Assembly (NCBI GenBank): GCA_032719365.1
Contig: CM064866.1
Coordinates: 2,585,781 to 2,649,780 of the forward strand
Length of the DNA stretch: 64,000 bases
DNA from: Prinsepia uniflora
Taxonomy: Eukaryota > Streptophyta > Magnoliopsida > Rosales > Rosaceae
Direction: 5' to 3'
The translations under genes and the position numbers were made by a program. Shown here one piece after another: positions 33,329-45,800 of the stretch. The notes beneath the pieces are model-generated. The model was not told the DNA's origin. It saw nothing but the letters and a program-made list of their open reading frames with translations, and searched no databases. How positions within the stretch are numbered: the stretch's first letter is position 1; each line of letters starts with the position of its first letter.

Positions 33329-34640
33329 GTGGAGTGGAGTAAGTAGAGGTAGGCACAAATCTATTAAAACTATTAAACGATCCGCTTCAAACCGTTATTT
33401 ATTCAAATATATAAGTTTGGTTGGTAAAAGTTAAACAGATTGAGAATCAAATCCACTTCGTTAGTAACGTTTTGGATTAAAAAATTTATTTTGAAAATAA
33501 ATTAAATCTAAACTGGACCGTTAATGAATATATTAATTTTTGAATCTATTATTAATACAAAGTAAAAAATTAATAAAAATAAAAGGATACTCATATATAA
33601 AGAGTAAATATATGTATACCCGTATAAGAGTATAAAAAAAAAATCATTAAGTGTAATATTTGTTTGATAGATCTTAATATAATAATAAAATTTGCAATCT
33701 AATTTTCCACGAACTTAATATAAAAAAATTTGAGTATTGATTATTCTACTGTTTTTTTTTTGTATCTTGCTATTTTTTTTTATATCCTTACTTTTTTTGT
33801 ATGCCTAAACAGTTTCAAACCGTTTCGATCCAAACCAATTAGTAACAGTTTGAATCGAAATGATTTCATTTCTAATTTTAGAAAATCTAAACCGATCAAA
33901 CCGCTAAAATTTTAACAGTTTAAATTTGGATATTGTCAATATCCATATTGAAATGCACCGTACCCACATATAGGAGTAAGAGCCTAGGCCCCCGTGACTC
34001 TTTAATAGCTCAGCCACTGCATTTGAACCCAGTTAAATCTCAACTTCATTATTTCTTAGCTTGAGTTGGATTGAGATAGTAACTCATTCGAACTCGCTAT
34101 GATTATATGCTAACATTCGTTAAATATTTACTACTTAATATTTCGTTCATTTGACACTAACTATTATTTCTCATGCCCAACCCACTAAGCGTAACTAAAC
34201 CTAACTAATAACAATTACACATAATTATTTAGGGGTTAAAGGGAGTATAGTAGAAGGAAACTTTTTCAATTTTAATCTCTTACAAATAGTAAGATTAGAA
34301 AAGGTAAGTTTACTTATATATCTAATCCCCTCCAATCAACCCACAAAGAAAATATACACAAATTTTACAGAATTTGAAGAGCTATCTAATACAATTCAAT
34401 TTCCCTTGTGAAACCTGACCTCTTAAGAGTATAAGAGAATACTTATAATTAACGCTTTACAAGGTTAGATTTACATCTCCATATTATATCCGACTTGATT
34501 TTTGAGATTTCATGCTTATTTTTCAAAATCTCCTCAATAATTTGTCCTACGTCAAAATTTTAGTACTATTTAATTTAGTTATTAAAATTAGAGGGATATT
34601 CTAAATTGTTTACAGATTGACAAACAAAAAGATAAAGAGT
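31144..34640. other. AT-rich intergenic DNA
   Basis: About 3.5 kb with no supportable gene. It contains A/T homopolymer runs, an (AT)n tract at about 33279-33325 and short frames without motifs. Confidence 0.65.
33279..33325. repeat. (AT)n microsatellite
   Basis: More than 20 uninterrupted TA/AT dinucleotides between a TA-rich segment and GGAGTGGAGTGGAG. Confidence 0.95.
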
Positions 34641-34744
34641 ATAATATGAATCAATTCATAGATGTCGCAATGAACACACAAACTAGTGGAAGTGTCGAAG
34701 TGAGTAGCTGAGGAAATAGTAGCTTTAAGAAGTACCCAGGGGTA

Positions 34745-34925
34745 CTCATCTAACTACCAGAGCACGTGCGTTAACCGTTAGGGAAGCACGTGATTCTCCC
34801 AGACGCTGAGCCAACAAGTAAAGCGGGCGTGAGGGCGTGTTAGGCTGCTGCTGGTGTTAGATAGCTGCGCTGGGGTCATACCCACTCCTACGAATAAATC
34901 CCACTATAAATATATTTTCTAACTT
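34745..34925 (+). promoter_or_regulatory. DFR promoter: MYB site between two G-boxes, plus TATA box
   Basis: CACGTG at 34763-34768 and 34787-34792 flank TTAACCGTTA (34771-34780), a MYB core of the CNGTTR type. TAACTACC (34751-34758) just upstream resembles an AC-rich R2R3-MYB site. A TATA box, TATAAATATA, lies at 34915-34924, about 90 bp before the start codon. R2R3-MYB plus bHLH control is established for DFR genes in many plants. Binding here is inferred from the motifs. Confidence 0.65.
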
Positions 34926-35015
34926 AAAACGTTTCATAACCTGACCGCGCTCTTTCGTAACTTCAACTTTTTTTTTTCCTGATAAATTCAACTCTCGTTT
35001 ACAAACCTTACCAAC

Positions 35016-37809
35016 ATGGGCTTCCAGTCTGAATCTGTTGTTGTCACCGGCGCTTCCGGTTTCATTGGCTCATGGCTCGTCATGAGACTGCTCGAACGGG
35101 GTTACACCGTTCGAGCCACCGTCAGAGACCCCGGTCTGCCTCCATCCCACAATTTTCCTTTTTTTTTTTCGCTTTTTCAGTTGTTAAATTAAATTAATGA
35201 TCAATATTGTTTGTTTCGAAAATAATTATGTTTAACAGGGAATGAGAAGAAGGTGAAGCATCTGCTGGACCTGCCGAAGGCTGCGACGCACTTGACGCTG
35301 TGGAAGGCGGACTTGGCGGAGGAGGGAAGCTTCGACGAAGCCATTCAGGGCTGCACCGGCGTCTTCCATGTCGCCACCCCTATGGATTTTGAGTCCAAAG
35401 ACCCCGAGGTGTGTATCGATCTTTATTTAACATTTACATTGTTTATCATTCTCATTTTTCATTAACTATTTATTGTCTTAATTAGCTATTTATTTTTCAT
35501 TAATCCTCATTTTTATTGTAATTCAATCGAATTATTATATATATTTTATACTAATTATTTCGTGATAATTTTTAATTATTATTTTTTATGGGAAGATAAT
35601 TTCTAATTGCTGATGTGTATGTGATTTAACTTTACACTCCGACGGGAGAAGTAGCTACCATTCCATATCACTTTTTAAACCTGCTATTTTGTACTTATTT
35701 GGAATAGACGACGTGGCGGTGGGACCATTGATCATGACAGATAGGTGGGACCCCACCATTTGCCAATTAAGAAAAGAAATATTAGTCACTTCATAAATCA
35801 CAATCTCCCATTAGAAAATTGGTTAAGACAAATTTAGTGCCCGGTGCTTTGGTTTTACCACATGAACGGTAAGAAAAGAGGGCAAATAATACACAATCAA
35901 TAATAATAATTATTATTATTCATACATATATATTTTTTATTTTCTGACTTTTGCACCATCACTACTATAATATGTAAAATGTACAAGAGAATTAGATAGT
36001 AAATTACTAATTAATTCTGGATAAAATTATATTTTATTATTTTATTTAAAAGTTAAAATATGATAACTTTTTACTTTAAGATTCTTCAATTATTTTTTAG
36101 TCAGTGCATATTTATTTTTATATTATAGCGCAATTTATGATTAAGATTTTAATCTCTTATTTTATAATTAAATTTTAAAAAAATTATACATTATAATTAA
36201 TTTTTTTTAACCAATAATGAAATTTGTATTTTTTGGAGTTTAACGGTAGGATATAAATTATAAAATATTTTAAAGAGAGGAAGATGAAGTGGGGGGATTT
36301 TAGTTTTTGGGTAGGGTTTAATTATTGGATTTTAGCACAAAACCCAATAACTATTAAATCATAATTAATTAACTTAATATTTTAATATCATATAATAAAT
36401 GTTTCTTACATTTGAAATTTATAAGTAATTTAGAAGATTTCTTACTTTTGATTATTTGTTTTAGGTTGAATTGTCCCTACATCACTTCTTATAATGAACA
36501 AGTAAAAAAGATAAAGTTTTGCAAGTGAAAAATAATATTTTCTTATAGAAAAAAAAACTAAAAAATAGGGAAAAAACTAATAAATAGGGATTAAAAGTGT
36601 TAGAGAGTTTTAAAATAATTATTATGGTAATTATAGGTCGATTTTTTTTTTAAAACATGACTAATAGAATTTTGAATAAATATTAATATTTTTAAAGACT
36701 AATTAATAGATAGCTTAAAATTAAATTAAACGGTATATATTTAATTGGACAGAATGAAGTGATCAGGCCTACCATAAACGGACTTTTGGACATCATGAAA
36801 GCGTGTCTGAAGGCAAAAACAGTTCGAAGGCTGGTGTTTACGTCGTCTGCGGGAACCGTAAATGTCGAGGAGCACCAAAAATCCGTCTACAACGAAACCA
36901 ATTGGAGCGACGTCGAATTTTGCCGCAAAGTAAAAATGACCGGTTGGGTAAGTAAAAAAAAAAAAAAACCATTTACTCATTCCAATTAACCTTTAAATCG
37001 ATTACACATTTGCACATTTTCAATTGTGAATCTGATTTGTTTTCAGATGTACTTCGTCTCCAAGACTCTAGCTGAGCAAGAAGCATGGAAATTTGCCAAA
37101 GAAAACAACATTGATTTCATTACCATTATCCCGACTCTTGTCATCGGCCCATTTCTTATGCCATCCATGCCCCCTAGCCTCATTACCGGACTTTCTCCTC
37201 TTACCGGTACACCCTCGCATACTTAACCATCAATAATATAGTTACGTAAAGTAATAGTCTATTGATTTCTAGATTGATGAAGTTGATGTATTATTGCAGG
37301 AAATAAATCTCATTACTCGATCATAAAGCAAGGGCAGTTCGTCCACTTGGACGATCTTTGTCAATCTCATATATACTTGTACGAACAACCTAAATCAGCA
37401 GGACGCTATATATGCTCGTCACATGATGCTACAATTCACGACCTTGCAAAATTACTAAGAGAAAAGTATCCCGAGTACAATATTCCCACAAAGTATATAA
37501 TCGAAACCCACCTAAACACTTCAACATGAAATTAATAATTGTGATTAAGCTAATTCATTGAAAACTTATGGACCAAATTATGTGAACAAATGCAGGTTCG
37601 AGGGCATTGACGATGACTTAAAGTGCGTCCATTTTTCGTCGAAGAAGTTGACGGACGAAGGGTTTGAGTTCAAGTACAGCTTGGAGGACATGTTTGTAGG
37701 GGCTGTGGATACATGCAAAGCAAAGGGTTTGATTCCAATTCCGGTTCAGGCCGACAAAAAGGAGGACAATGAAAAGAATGTCATCCCTGTGAAGGTCGTC
37801 GTGGGTTAA
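35016..37809 (+). CDS. DFR: Dihydroflavonol 4-reductase, complete, six exons
   Basis: NADPH-dependent reduction of dihydroflavonols to leucoanthocyanidins, the branch to anthocyanins and condensed tannins; cytosolic or ER-associated. Exons 35016-35133, 35239-35408, 36753-36947, 37047-37206, 37300-37492 and 37596-37809. All introns are GT-AG (intron 2 is 1.34 kb) and the product is about 349 residues. The Rossmann motif VTGASGFIGSWL lies at about residues 10-21. The catalytic triad of the short-chain dehydrogenase fold is S128, Y163 and K167 (FTSSAGT and MYFVSK). The residue that tunes substrate choice is Asn at 133 (TVNVEEHQK), the class that in other plants accepts several dihydroflavonols. 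The six-exon layout is that of known DFR genes. The C-terminal tail is Lys/Val-rich and poorly conserved in the family. No break was seen. Confidence 0.95.
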
Positions 37810-39463
37810 AATTATTGTTTCACTCTTACATAATATTTGCATTTTGTTTATGTCGTAATGAATTAATCTTAACCAATGTTCTGAAACCTTCAAATAAAAT
37901 GGTAGATTCATTGGATTTAGGGTTGTATGTGGTCACGAAAAAAAAATTGAGATTAAGTATTAGAGGGTGTGTGACTCTTCTTAAGTATGTACTTTAAATC
38001 AGTTATTATTGCCTGAATGAATGCAGAAGTTTTGGTTTGTCATTCTCTTTCTATTATCAAATTGAATTTCATTGAATTAAATTGAAAGAATCACAATTCA
38101 AAATAATGGAAAAAGAAAATTAAACTCGGATATGGGCAAAGAGTACGTGGGCGAATGAAATCCTATACATAAAAAAAATTTAATAAAAGAGGAGTGCATG
38201 AAGAGAAAGATGGAGTGCAAAAATCAACTCTTAAAAAAACTTTTGTAGCTCCACTATGGCAATTAGGTCGTTTTGGGTATGAGTTGGAAGACTAATTTTT
38301 AGAGCGGTCCAAACATTTGAAGGTTTAGGGTAAGACTAAAAAAATGGGCTTTAAATTCACATATGACCATTAAAATTTTTGATTATTTCATTTTTATACT
38401 ATGAGGTTTTGTTAAAACTTTGTCAGTAAAAAATCATTTAGACAAAATCTCACAAAAAAAAAGTAATCGATCTTCAAAATATTGCATTCAATTAAAAAAA
38501 AAATCCTATAAATCTAACTAGTAGATAGATGGAAATGTTCACATTTATGACTAATGAACTACAAACTTCCATATTGAGTACACGGTCTTCAATTAAAACC
38601 TCCATCATTTAAAAATTTAAACTAAAAATTTAAACTGCCGTCAAATTTATATGCTCATACTAGCCCTATTAATTGCTTCAAAAAAACTGACAAAAAAACC
38701 GAATCGAACCGAAAATACAGAATCGAATGAAAACCGAGACCGTTTAGAGAAAATCGAACCGAACCAAACCAGTTCGGTTTCGATTTTCGGTATAAGGGCA
38801 CCAAACCGAACTGAACTGAATGGACCTAAAAATCGAACCGAACCGAAATGTTTTAGGCTTATTTGTAATGAACATTGATTAGTTGTAATAAACATTAATT
38901 AGATAATAAATATTGATTATTGTATAAAATTACAAATTTTTTTTTTTGAGAAAATTGAACCGGTTCAACCGAATCGATTCACCATAATTTGAAGAAAAAA
39001 ACAGTTTTAACCGAAACCGAACCAAACCGAATAGGAGGAAAAACCGAACCGAACCGCACTGGAGAAAAAACCAAACCGAACCGAACCGAACCAATTCTCC
39101 AACCGGTTTCGGTAAAAAAACCAAACCGAAAAATCGATTAACACTCTTAGCTCATACATTATTATTTCTCTGAAAATTTTATTTTTTAGTTATATATAAT
39201 AGGTTAATAATTTTTTATTTCACTTTTTGATTTATTGGTATTATTTTTGTTAACGTTAATAGAGTTTTCAAATTGTAATCTCGCATGACGAATTTAGTGT
39301 TTAAGATTAAAAAAAAAATCTATCTTGTATTTATTTATAAGCCTCTAATATAAAACGCCCGTGTGCTTTATTTGAGCCTTCTCTGTGTCGGTCATAAGGG
39401 AAGAGAAAAGCTTCGAAAGTGAAAAGGCGCACAGGCCAAGCTCGACTATTCCCACCAAAACCA
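37810..39463. other. Intergenic DNA with (CGAAC)-type low-complexity patches
   Basis: DFR 3' flank, then AT-rich DNA. Two patches of AACCGAACCGAA-like repeats lie at about 38690-38850 and 38955-39130. Frames through these patches are repetitive and not genes. The OTC leader begins at about 39360. Confidence 0.7.
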
Positions 39464-41636
39464 ATGGCGGCGATTTCTTCACAGTCTACTCACCTTATGG
39501 TTCGATCAGACAATCCATCTCTCGGGTCTTCTTTCTCTGGCCTGAGTCTCCGCCGATCCTCTCGATTCTCCGTCAAGTTCACCGGCATTTCACACTCTTC
39601 TCCGGCGAGTCTCCGAAGAATCTCGTGCAAGGCCATCGCTGCTACTGCTTCACCTTCCTCCATCAACAATGCAACAGGTCAATGCTCAATTGTAATTACA
39701 ATGCGACTCTTTATTTTCTCAGCTAAAAGCTAATCTCTGTTGCTTCGCTTGAGTACACTTGAACTCAGGGCTTGGACACTTCGTTGAAACAATTTGTACA
39801 AATAAAATGAAACTTTGCAAGATTAAATTTCTCGAGTTAGTATACTCGAAGATGGAATAGTAGTGTGCTTGAACAATGTAGGCATGTAAGCGTATCGGTG
39901 AGCATCATTTTGTTGGAGGATTTGGCTGTTGGTAAAATTAGGGTTTTTGATCGAAAATTAGAGATAAGGCAGCAAGAACTGCGTGTCTGATCAGAACATT
40001 TCTGATATTGCATGTAAGAGAGTAATTGATTGTGTAGCCGCAATTGTATGATCAAAGAAGAAAATGCAATGTGGTTCATATTAGAAACTCATTTTTGGAT
40101 ATTTGAGATTTATAAAGCACCTAATTGACTCTAAATCGTAGTTGATGGTAAATTTGAGAAGATATTTGAGCTTTCTGAAGCACCTTTGACTCTTAACCAT
40201 AATTGCATGGTAAATTTGAAGCATGGATGATTGTGGTGAGTTGGTTCCAGATATCACTCAAAAACAAATTATAGCAATATCTTGTTAACTCAAATTCAGT
40301 TCCTTGTTTCCTCATTTTGCAGCAAAATCAGAACTGAAGGATTTCCTCCATATTAGTGATTTTGACAAATCCACTATTCTAAAGATCTTAGATCGGGCTG
40401 TGGAGGTGAAGGCACTTCTAAAATCAGGAGAGAGGACATATCTCCCGTTCAAGGGCAAGACAATGGCTATGATATTTGCAAAGCCGTCCATGAGAACGCG
40501 TGTTTCATTTGAGACTGGGTTCTTTTTGCTAGGAGGTCATGCTATATACTTAGGACCTAATGATATTCAGATGGGTAAGCGGGAGGAAACTAGGGATGTG
40601 GCACGTGTTCTGTCCCGCTATAATGACATTCTTATGGCACGTGTCTTCGCTCATCAGGTATGATGGTGAGTTCTGATGTTGGTAATTTGTTAAAGGTGAT
40701 AATACTCTATACATTAAGTTAGAGTTTCGTTTTAGGCAGGTTAGAGTATTTATAATGGCCACTTCTCTGTCCATGTGTTAAAGAGTGTTCCTCTTCAGAT
40801 GATCTCAAAATAGACTTTTGCCTTTTTTGCAGGATATCCTTGATTTGGCTAAATATGCAATTGTACCCGTTGTCAATGGCTTGACAGACTACAATCACCC
40901 CTGCCAAATTATGGCTGATGTCCTCACTATCATTGAACACATTGGTCAGTTGGAAGGAACTAAGGTCGGTCCAATATTCTTCTTGCAAACCACGGTTTCG
41001 TTTGTTATGGCCATATTCTGAATGTAGTGGTTTCTTACTCTTAACTTCTATGCAAAATTCAGGTTGTCTATGTTGGAGATGGAAACAACATTGTGCATTC
41101 TTGGTTGCTGATGGCATCCGTGATTCCTTTTCACTTTGTTTGTGCGTGCCCAAAAGGTTTTGAACCGGATAAGAAAACAGTTGAGAAGGCACAACAGGCG
41201 GGTATCAGCAAGATTGAGATTACAACTGATCCAAAGGAAGCAGTCAAAGGAGCTGATGTTGTGTACTCAGATGTTTGGGCCAGCATGGGGCAAAAGGAAG
41301 AGGCTGCACATCGCCATCGAGTTTTTCAAGGATTTCAGGTACATACTTACGAACATACTGTTTCAAAACCTTTCGAATGACACCGTATGCGATCTGGCAA
41401 AAAAATGCAGTCGATCATGCATATGACTTGTTTTGTATGCACTGTTACTTCAGGTGGATGAAAATCTGATGAAGTTGGCGGGGCCGAAAGCTTATTTCAT
41501 GCATTGTTTACCGGCGGAAAGAGGAGTGGAGGTGACTGACGGAGTGGTTGAGGCTCCGAATTCAATCGTCTTCCCACAAGCTGAGAATCGCATGCATGCC
41601 CAGAATGCTATCATGCTTCATCTGCTCGGTGGTTAA
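39464..41636 (+). CDS. OTC: Ornithine carbamoyltransferase, chloroplast, complete, five exons
   Basis: Transfers the carbamoyl group of carbamoyl phosphate to ornithine, giving citrulline in arginine synthesis. Exons 39464-39677, 40323-40657, 40833-40964, 41063-41338 and 41454-41636, all GT-AG, about 379 residues. The first 55-60 residues are Ser/Arg-rich with no acidic residue before the mid-40s, a typical chloroplast transit peptide, and the mature protein starts near SCKAIAATAS. The carbamoyl-phosphate loop SMRTR is at 127-131, HPCQ at 205-208, and the ornithine/catalytic HCLP motif at 336-339. The start is the Met in a good plant context (accaATGGC). An upstream in-frame Met at 39419 would only add 15 basic residues in what is probably leader. 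Length and motifs fit a functional enzyme. Confidence 0.96.
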
Positions 41637-42805
41637 CACCAGATTATGAAGCCAGAAACTGCCTTGTGTACTGAGTTGTATTGAAAAGTTTCAAAGTTTT
41701 GAGATGTTCTGTAGTTTAAATAGGTTCAGAATGTTGTGCTTTTGGGTCTGTAATCATAAATCATCTCCGTAACGGGATAAACCGCAAACTTAATTTATCG
41801 TGGCTAGCACTTTTTAAGTACCAGGACTAGGAACTCGGGCGGATTAAAAGCCCATTTCAACCTTAACTCAATCTTCATAATTTGGGTTTGTTGATTCCAA
41901 TAAAATTAATATTACATGTGTTTGAATAAATTATTTGTTTTAAATCGGCTTGAGTTGAATCGAATTTGGATAGATCAAAACCTTAACCCGACCCCAGAAT
42001 TCAAGCTAGGGTCAAGGGAATTTTTGTATGGTTTTTTAGTTGAATTGTATTCAAAATTGCAAATTTAATTTCATTTTACACCAAAAATACTCATTTGTCT
42101 TATTTACTATTTAAAACTCACCCTTGATACAAAAATTTCCACCAATTTCTTCAATTTCATGCAATAGTCGTTAATATCAAGGACTATTTTGTCATTTAAA
42201 GGCACAAGTTTATGAATCGAGCAGTAAAAACACATGAAGTGACAAATTGAAACGAGCATAAACAAATTATGATAGGTTATAAATGATTTCAAATTTATTC
42301 ATATCTATCTCAATTTACTGTGTCATATATTTAGTGACTCATTCATAATATTATGGCCTAATATGACAAAGTTGCCCTTGATATTGAGAATTATTATATG
42401 TAATTAAGGAAATTGGTGCAAAATTTTGTATAAATGATGAGTTTTAAGTGATAAATAAGACAAATAAATGTTTCAAGTTCAAAGTAAGATTAAAAAACTT
42501 TTTTATATTTACGGACCAAATTAAAAGTCAAGTTAACCGAATTAAAAGTCAAGTTGGACATGGGCCAATTTAGGCATGATGCTCCAACACAAAAGAGAGA
42601 AAAAGGCAACTCAAATAGAGAACAGATATTTATTTATTTTCTTTTTGATAAATAGGATAAGCTTAACATTGAAAGTTTGTGACAAAAAAATGCCTACAAT
42701 CTGCTTCCTAAATCCTAACATTGGTATTTTTTCCAAGATGAAACCATTCGGAGATGAATACTTTAATTTGGTCTTCTGGGTAGGCAAAGAATGCCTAGAG
42801 TCTAA
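41637..42805. other. Intergenic DNA between convergent OTC and auxilin-like genes
   Basis: Holds the 3' flanks of two convergent genes. AT-rich, with no supportable coding frame. Confidence 0.7.
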
Positions 42806-45800
42806 CTACCGCTCGTCCACGTTGAATCTATTCCAAGCTTCCTGGAAAAAGGATATAAAGAGATTAAAAATGTCCATTTTTACACAGAAGAAGATAAACA
42901 TCTCAACAGTAGCAGTCAATCTATGAATCGAATCATTCTTAAGCTAAATACGTATACGTATTCATGGACGAAGATGAGTAACCAACCTTTAGAAGATCAA
43001 ACACCTTCTCACAAATGTACTTCTGCTGGATGCTTGCACCCCGTTGCTGTAACTTGTCAGGGTGAACAAAAAGAGCAGCTTTACGGTAAGCTTTCTTTAC
43101 AGCCACCGCTGTCACCACGTCCGTTAGAGGAATCGGCTGCCACCCGCTATCCGGCCCAAGGACCTTCCGGTGAAAAATGTCAGGTCACAGTCAGATAAGG
43201 AGTGAACGTTAAGTATATTCGGAAATTAATACTAGACACATTATGAGATTAATACTAATATCTCTAGAGAAACATGAAGAGAAAGAAAGTGGTTGTTACA
43301 CATACATATTGTAGCGTTGAAAGCATAGCCCGCAAATTTCTCTCTTTCCCACTTGACCACCTTTTGACCTCAGCATCAAGAGTTTCGGCTATTCTCTGTC
43401 ACATAATTATATTTGTACAGGTCAGGAAACACTTGGGTGTGTTTGAAAATAAGAACTTACAAACTAAAACAAAAGAAATTACATTTCTCTCAGCTTGCTC
43501 TTTCTGTACAAGAAGATCACGCATATTCTTCTCTGCCAAAGCTTTAGCCTGAAAGGGGATTGGGAATAAAACAAGAAGCAAGCTCATTATACTTGAACTG
43601 AAAAAAAGCTCATTAAAGATCAGCACTCTGTATTCAAATCCAAGAAGCAGGAAGCATACCGCACGTTCTGCCGTCCGTTCATTCCTCTCCATCTTAGCTT
43701 TATTCCTTTGAGCTGATTCACCATTAGTTCCACCAGACCTCTCAGCAGTACAAGGATCTTCAACGAAGGAAAATATAAACTTGTCAGAAATAATAGGGAA
43801 TTAAATGGTAACTACATCCTATAATTATGAATGAGGGAAGGCATATGTTTGACTACTATGACGGTACTGTGCGATATCACATACCACCCTGACTTGAAGA
43901 GGCTGGATATCTTGATGTGCTTGAAGGGAATGAGGCTTTAGACTCTGGGTCCTGCAAGAATTTTTATCATCCATTATTTTTTTGTGCCAGAGGCCAAGCT
44001 TCTTCACACTTACAGTAGAACATAATAAAACAAATACTCACAGAGGCCGAAACACCTAGCTTCATTCCATCATCTCTAGAAGCAGTAGAGAATTTCTCGG
44101 AAACAGACCTTTTAGCCTGCTTTCCAGTCTCATACAAAGACTTCCCGGATAATGCTTTTTCTAAGGCTCGATCACGAGCCTCTGCAGTTGCTCTTTCCAC
44201 AGCAGCACGTTCAGCTTTCAGTTTGGCTTCCTTTGAAGCCTTCTCAGCTAAGGAAATATCATTAGCCTTTGCAGAAGTCTTCCCTAACCTTTCTTGGGCC
44301 TCAGCCATTACCCTTTGACGAGTTTCCGCAGCTCTTTCCCGGGCTTCAACAAATGCCCTTTCACGAGCTTCACGGATTACCCTTTCAACAGCTTTTCTCT
44401 CCTTTACTCTTTCCCTTTCCCTCCCTTTTGTATTATCTTTTTGTATTATGCATCCCTTCTCTATTATTACTTCCTTTTGCAAATTATCACTGGTTTCACA
44501 CATTTCTGCAGTGGTTTCTTGTCGATTCTCCTTTCTTCCCTCTTTCACATTTTTCTGTGAGCCATGGCTGGTTTCACTCTCTTCTGCACTCGAGGTTGTT
44601 TGATGATCCTCACTTTTTTCTTGACCTAAGTCGTTCAGCGAACAATCAATGGTTTCAGTGTCTACTGTTCGTGTTGTTTGCTGATTCTCCTCATTTTCTT
44701 CTAACCTTTGATTTTCCAGGAAGTTTTCACGAATCTCCTTCCTTTCCCTGGTACATAGACCTGTATCCATCTCATGATCCAGCAGCACATTTCCCCCTTT
44801 TCTTCTTAACAGGTTAGAAAGCTGAGCTACTTCTGTATTGTTCCCATCACCAAACCACCTTTTCCTATGAGAAGACTTGGAATTACTCTTGTTCTCTTCC
44901 TGATTGACAGAAACTTCCGGCTCCATAGGATCCTTTTGGATTCCTTCGAATTCTTCAACATGCTTTTCCAAATTGCACGCTCCTATGGGATCTCTCGGAA
45001 GCTGGTCATCTTGATCCTTCCCATAGTTCATGGCATTTCTAACCAAATTTATCTCGTCGCTTTCAGAAAGATGAGGATCAATAGGATCTTCCATTTGCTT
45101 CAGTATCTCAGCAAGTTTGACACAGGGAACCAAGCCATCGGTTTCACTTATCTCTTTCTCCTCCACGACATTCTCATCTTCACCTGACTCTGATTGGTTC
45201 GCAGTCTCCTTGAGTTTGATCAAAGTTTCAGAAACGTCTATTTCATCAAACCATCTTTTCCTATATGAAGGCTTGGCATTATTCTTGTCTTCCTGCTTCA
45301 CAGCAACCTCAGCTTCCAACGTACCCTTATTCATATCTCCCAGTTCTTCAACATGCTCTTCAAAATGGCAGACAACTTCGGGCTCTCTAGCAACCTGGTC
45401 TTGATTTTGCCCAAAACTCACATCATTTTTATCTACAGTTGTTCCATTTTCATTAGAAGAATGGATCTCTGTTGTATCTTCTACTTTCTTTTCTGTCTCA
45501 GCAACTTTGACACCTGCAGCTAAGGCATCTGTTTCATGTATCTCTTTCTGTATCATGCCATTATCCTCATCAAAAGATTCTAACTGATGCCCATTCTCTC
45601 TGAGTTCAACCAAAATTTCAGTAATGTCTACTGTAACCCCAACCTCTTCATGTGCAGGCACCTCCGGATTTTTTGCTACATCTTTGATGTACTCTTCTAC
45701 ATGTCCAGCAGGTTCCTGTTTTATGTTAAGCTCCTCACTATCACCCTGCTCACATAAGTTATTAGCTGACTCAGAATTGCATTCTGGGTTCTCTTCTTCT

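Noticed and set aside
38650..39124. Frames through CGAAC-rich patches on both strands
   Set aside because: Low-complexity repeats open on both strands, with Asn/Arg/Glu or Phe/Gly/Val runs only.
44269..44817. 182-residue plus-strand frame opposite the auxilin-like gene
   Set aside because: It is antisense to the highly charged coiled-coil coding sequence. Its Phe/Leu/Ser/Pro composition is the complement of Glu/Lys/Arg codons and it has no domain.
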